This document shows positions 49,712 through 50,440 of a DNA stretch of 50,440 nt, piece after piece; the first letter of the stretch is position 1, and every line of letters begins with the position of its first letter. This stretch comes from Streptomyces toxytricini (GTDB lineage: Bacteria > Actinomycetota > Actinomycetes > Streptomycetales > Streptomycetaceae). Below the pieces are notes generated by a model that ran no database searches, was not told where the DNA came from, and saw only the letters and a program-made list of their open reading frames with translations. The DNA lies in contig NZ_BMTY01000002.1 of the NCBI RefSeq assembly GCF_014649915.1, positions 65,762 to 116,201 on the forward strand, given 5' to 3'. Made by a program: the position numbers and the translations under genes.

Positions 49712-50351
49712 GTCAATCCGCCACGGACTCCTCGCCCTACTGGATGACGGACCCCGGTACGGCTCCCGGCTCCGTACCGAGTTCGAATCGCGCACCGGCT
49801 CCACCTGGCCCCTCAACGTCGGGCAGGTGTACACGACCCTCGCCCGCCTGGAGCGCGACGGCCTCGTCGCCCCCGGCGGCGAGGACCCGGCCGGCCACAC
49901 CCTGTACGCCATCACCGAGGCGGGCCGCGCCGAGCTGCGCCTCTGGTACGAGCGCCCCGTCGACCGCACCAGCCCGCCCCGCGACGAGCTGGCCATCAAG
50001 CTCGCCATGGCCGTCGGCTCCCCGGGCGTGGACATCCGCGCGGTCATCCAGGCGCAGCGGCACGCCACGGTCAAGGCGATGCAGGACTACACCCGCCTCA
50101 AGGCGCAGGCCCTGGCCGCCTTGGAGTCGGGCGCGGCCCGCGAACGCGACGACGTGGCCTGGCTGCTGGTCCTCGAACAGCTCATCTTCCAGACCGAGGC
50201 GGAGGCCCGCTGGCTCGACCACAGCGAATCCAGGCTCGTGCGGCTCTCCCTGACGGCCGACCGGAGAGCCGAGGGGGATCCGCCGCAGGCCGCAGACACC
50301 GCCACCGCCACCGCCCCGAAACCCCGCGCGTCCCACGCCCCGCCGCGCTGA
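49710..50351 (+). CDS. PadR-family transcriptional regulator
   Basis: 213 residues from the ATG at 49710. The winged helix-turn-helix occupies the first 80 residues (LLALLDDGPRYGSRLRTEFE, WPLNVGQVYTTLARLERDGLV, YAITEAGRAELRLW). A C-terminal helical dimerisation domain follows (LKAQALAALESGAARERDDVAWLLVLEQLIFQTEAEARWLDHSESRL). The tail is low complexity. PadR regulators next to ABC transporter genes usually repress them in response to a drug-like ligand, which fits the gene starting at 50378. No Shine-Dalgarno site is visible, consistent with leaderless translation. Confidence 0.92.
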   Translation: MSIRHGLLALLDDGPRYGSRLRTEFESRTGSTWPLNVGQVYTTLARLERDGLVAPGGEDPAGHTLYAITEAGRAELRLWYERPVDRTSPPRDELAIKLAMAVGSPGVDIRAVIQAQRHATVKAMQDYTRLKAQALAALESGAARERDDVAWLLVLEQLIFQTEAEARWLDHSESRLVRLSLTADRRAEGDPPQAADTATATAPKPRASHAPPR

Positions 50352-50377
50352 CGCCACCACCGTCCCAGGGGGGACCA

Positions 50378-50440
50378 TGCCCGACCCGCACCCGCACACC
50401 GAACGACCCGTACTCCAGCTCCAGGACCTGGTCCGCACGC
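50378..50440 (+). CDS. Probable ABC transporter ATP-binding protein, 5' end only
   Basis: An ATG 26 bases after padR, preceded by CAGGGGGG, opens a frame that runs off the right edge. The 21 visible codons end in PVLQLQDLVRT, the usual first strand of LolD/MacB-type ABC ATPases. Walker motifs lie outside the window, so the call rests on this short stretch and the PadR neighbour. Confidence 0.6.

Overview
The window is very GC-rich. It has third-position G/C codon bias, AAGGAG/GAGGAG ribosome sites, frequent GTG starts, four-base ATGA/GTGA stop-start overlaps and long perfect GC hairpins at operon ends. With the gene families present (bkd-type E1/E2 genes, paired membrane Ser/Thr kinases, PucR- and PadR-type regulators, an IS701-derived protein) this points to a chromosome segment of Streptomyces or a close relative. 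No rRNA, tRNA or CRISPR was seen.

Layout. (1) 1-3762: end of an assimilatory nitrate reductase operon: molybdoenzyme (cut by the left edge), an FAD/BFD-[2Fe-2S] reductase and a second FAD reductase. (2) 4004-5236: a lone membrane acyltransferase. (3) About 5336-31525, perhaps to 35027: an apparently undescribed biosynthetic gene cluster. Its core is phzC-(EntA-like SDR)-phzD-phzE with no phzF, phzA/B or phzG. This predicts 3-hydroxyanthranilate (a 2-aminophenol acid) rather than a phenazine. Around it are a dedicated EPSP synthase, a transaldolase-like protein that has lost its Schiff-base lysine, a fused PabAB aminodeoxychorismate synthase (a second amination of chorismate), a methyltransferase, an FAD aromatic hydroxylase, a BBE-type FAD oxidase, an SDR lacking its catalytic lysine, an AtaL/DUF1857 protein, a YdhR-like protein, a LuxE/LuxC-type (GriD/GriC-like) carboxylate reductase pair, three arylamine N-acetyltransferases, an esterase, an MFS exporter, an aldo/keto reductase, a quinone-reductase-like enzyme and a small secreted protein of unknown family. 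(4) 31815-35027: a GAF-PucR regulator and a catalytically dead IS701-type transposase derivative, possible border or regulatory genes. (5) 35438-40208: a DUF1266 protein, a protealysin-like M4 protease with its emfourin-type inhibitor, a decayed Ser/Thr kinase gene and a hypothetical gene. (6) 40336-50440: conserved-looking core: a branched-chain 2-oxoacid dehydrogenase E1alpha/E1beta/E2 operon, an orphan NarL-type response regulator, two Ser/Thr kinases, a secreted Pro/Glu-rich protein, a PadR regulator and the start of a probable ABC ATPase gene.

How the cluster may work (inference). PhzC and AroA push carbon into chorismate. PhzE and PhzD turn it into 2,3-dihydro-3-hydroxyanthranilate, which the EntA-like SDR aromatises to 3-hydroxyanthranilate. 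PabAB separately makes 4-amino-4-deoxychorismate. The LuxE/LuxC pair could reduce an aryl acid to an aldehyde, the N-acetyltransferases could cap the reactive aminophenol, and the FAD enzymes could hydroxylate or oxidise the ring. The MFS protein would export the product. There is no NRPS, PKS or glycosyltransferase, so the product is probably a small N-acylated aminophenol, aminoquinone or a dimer of one. The exact structure cannot be read from the sequence.
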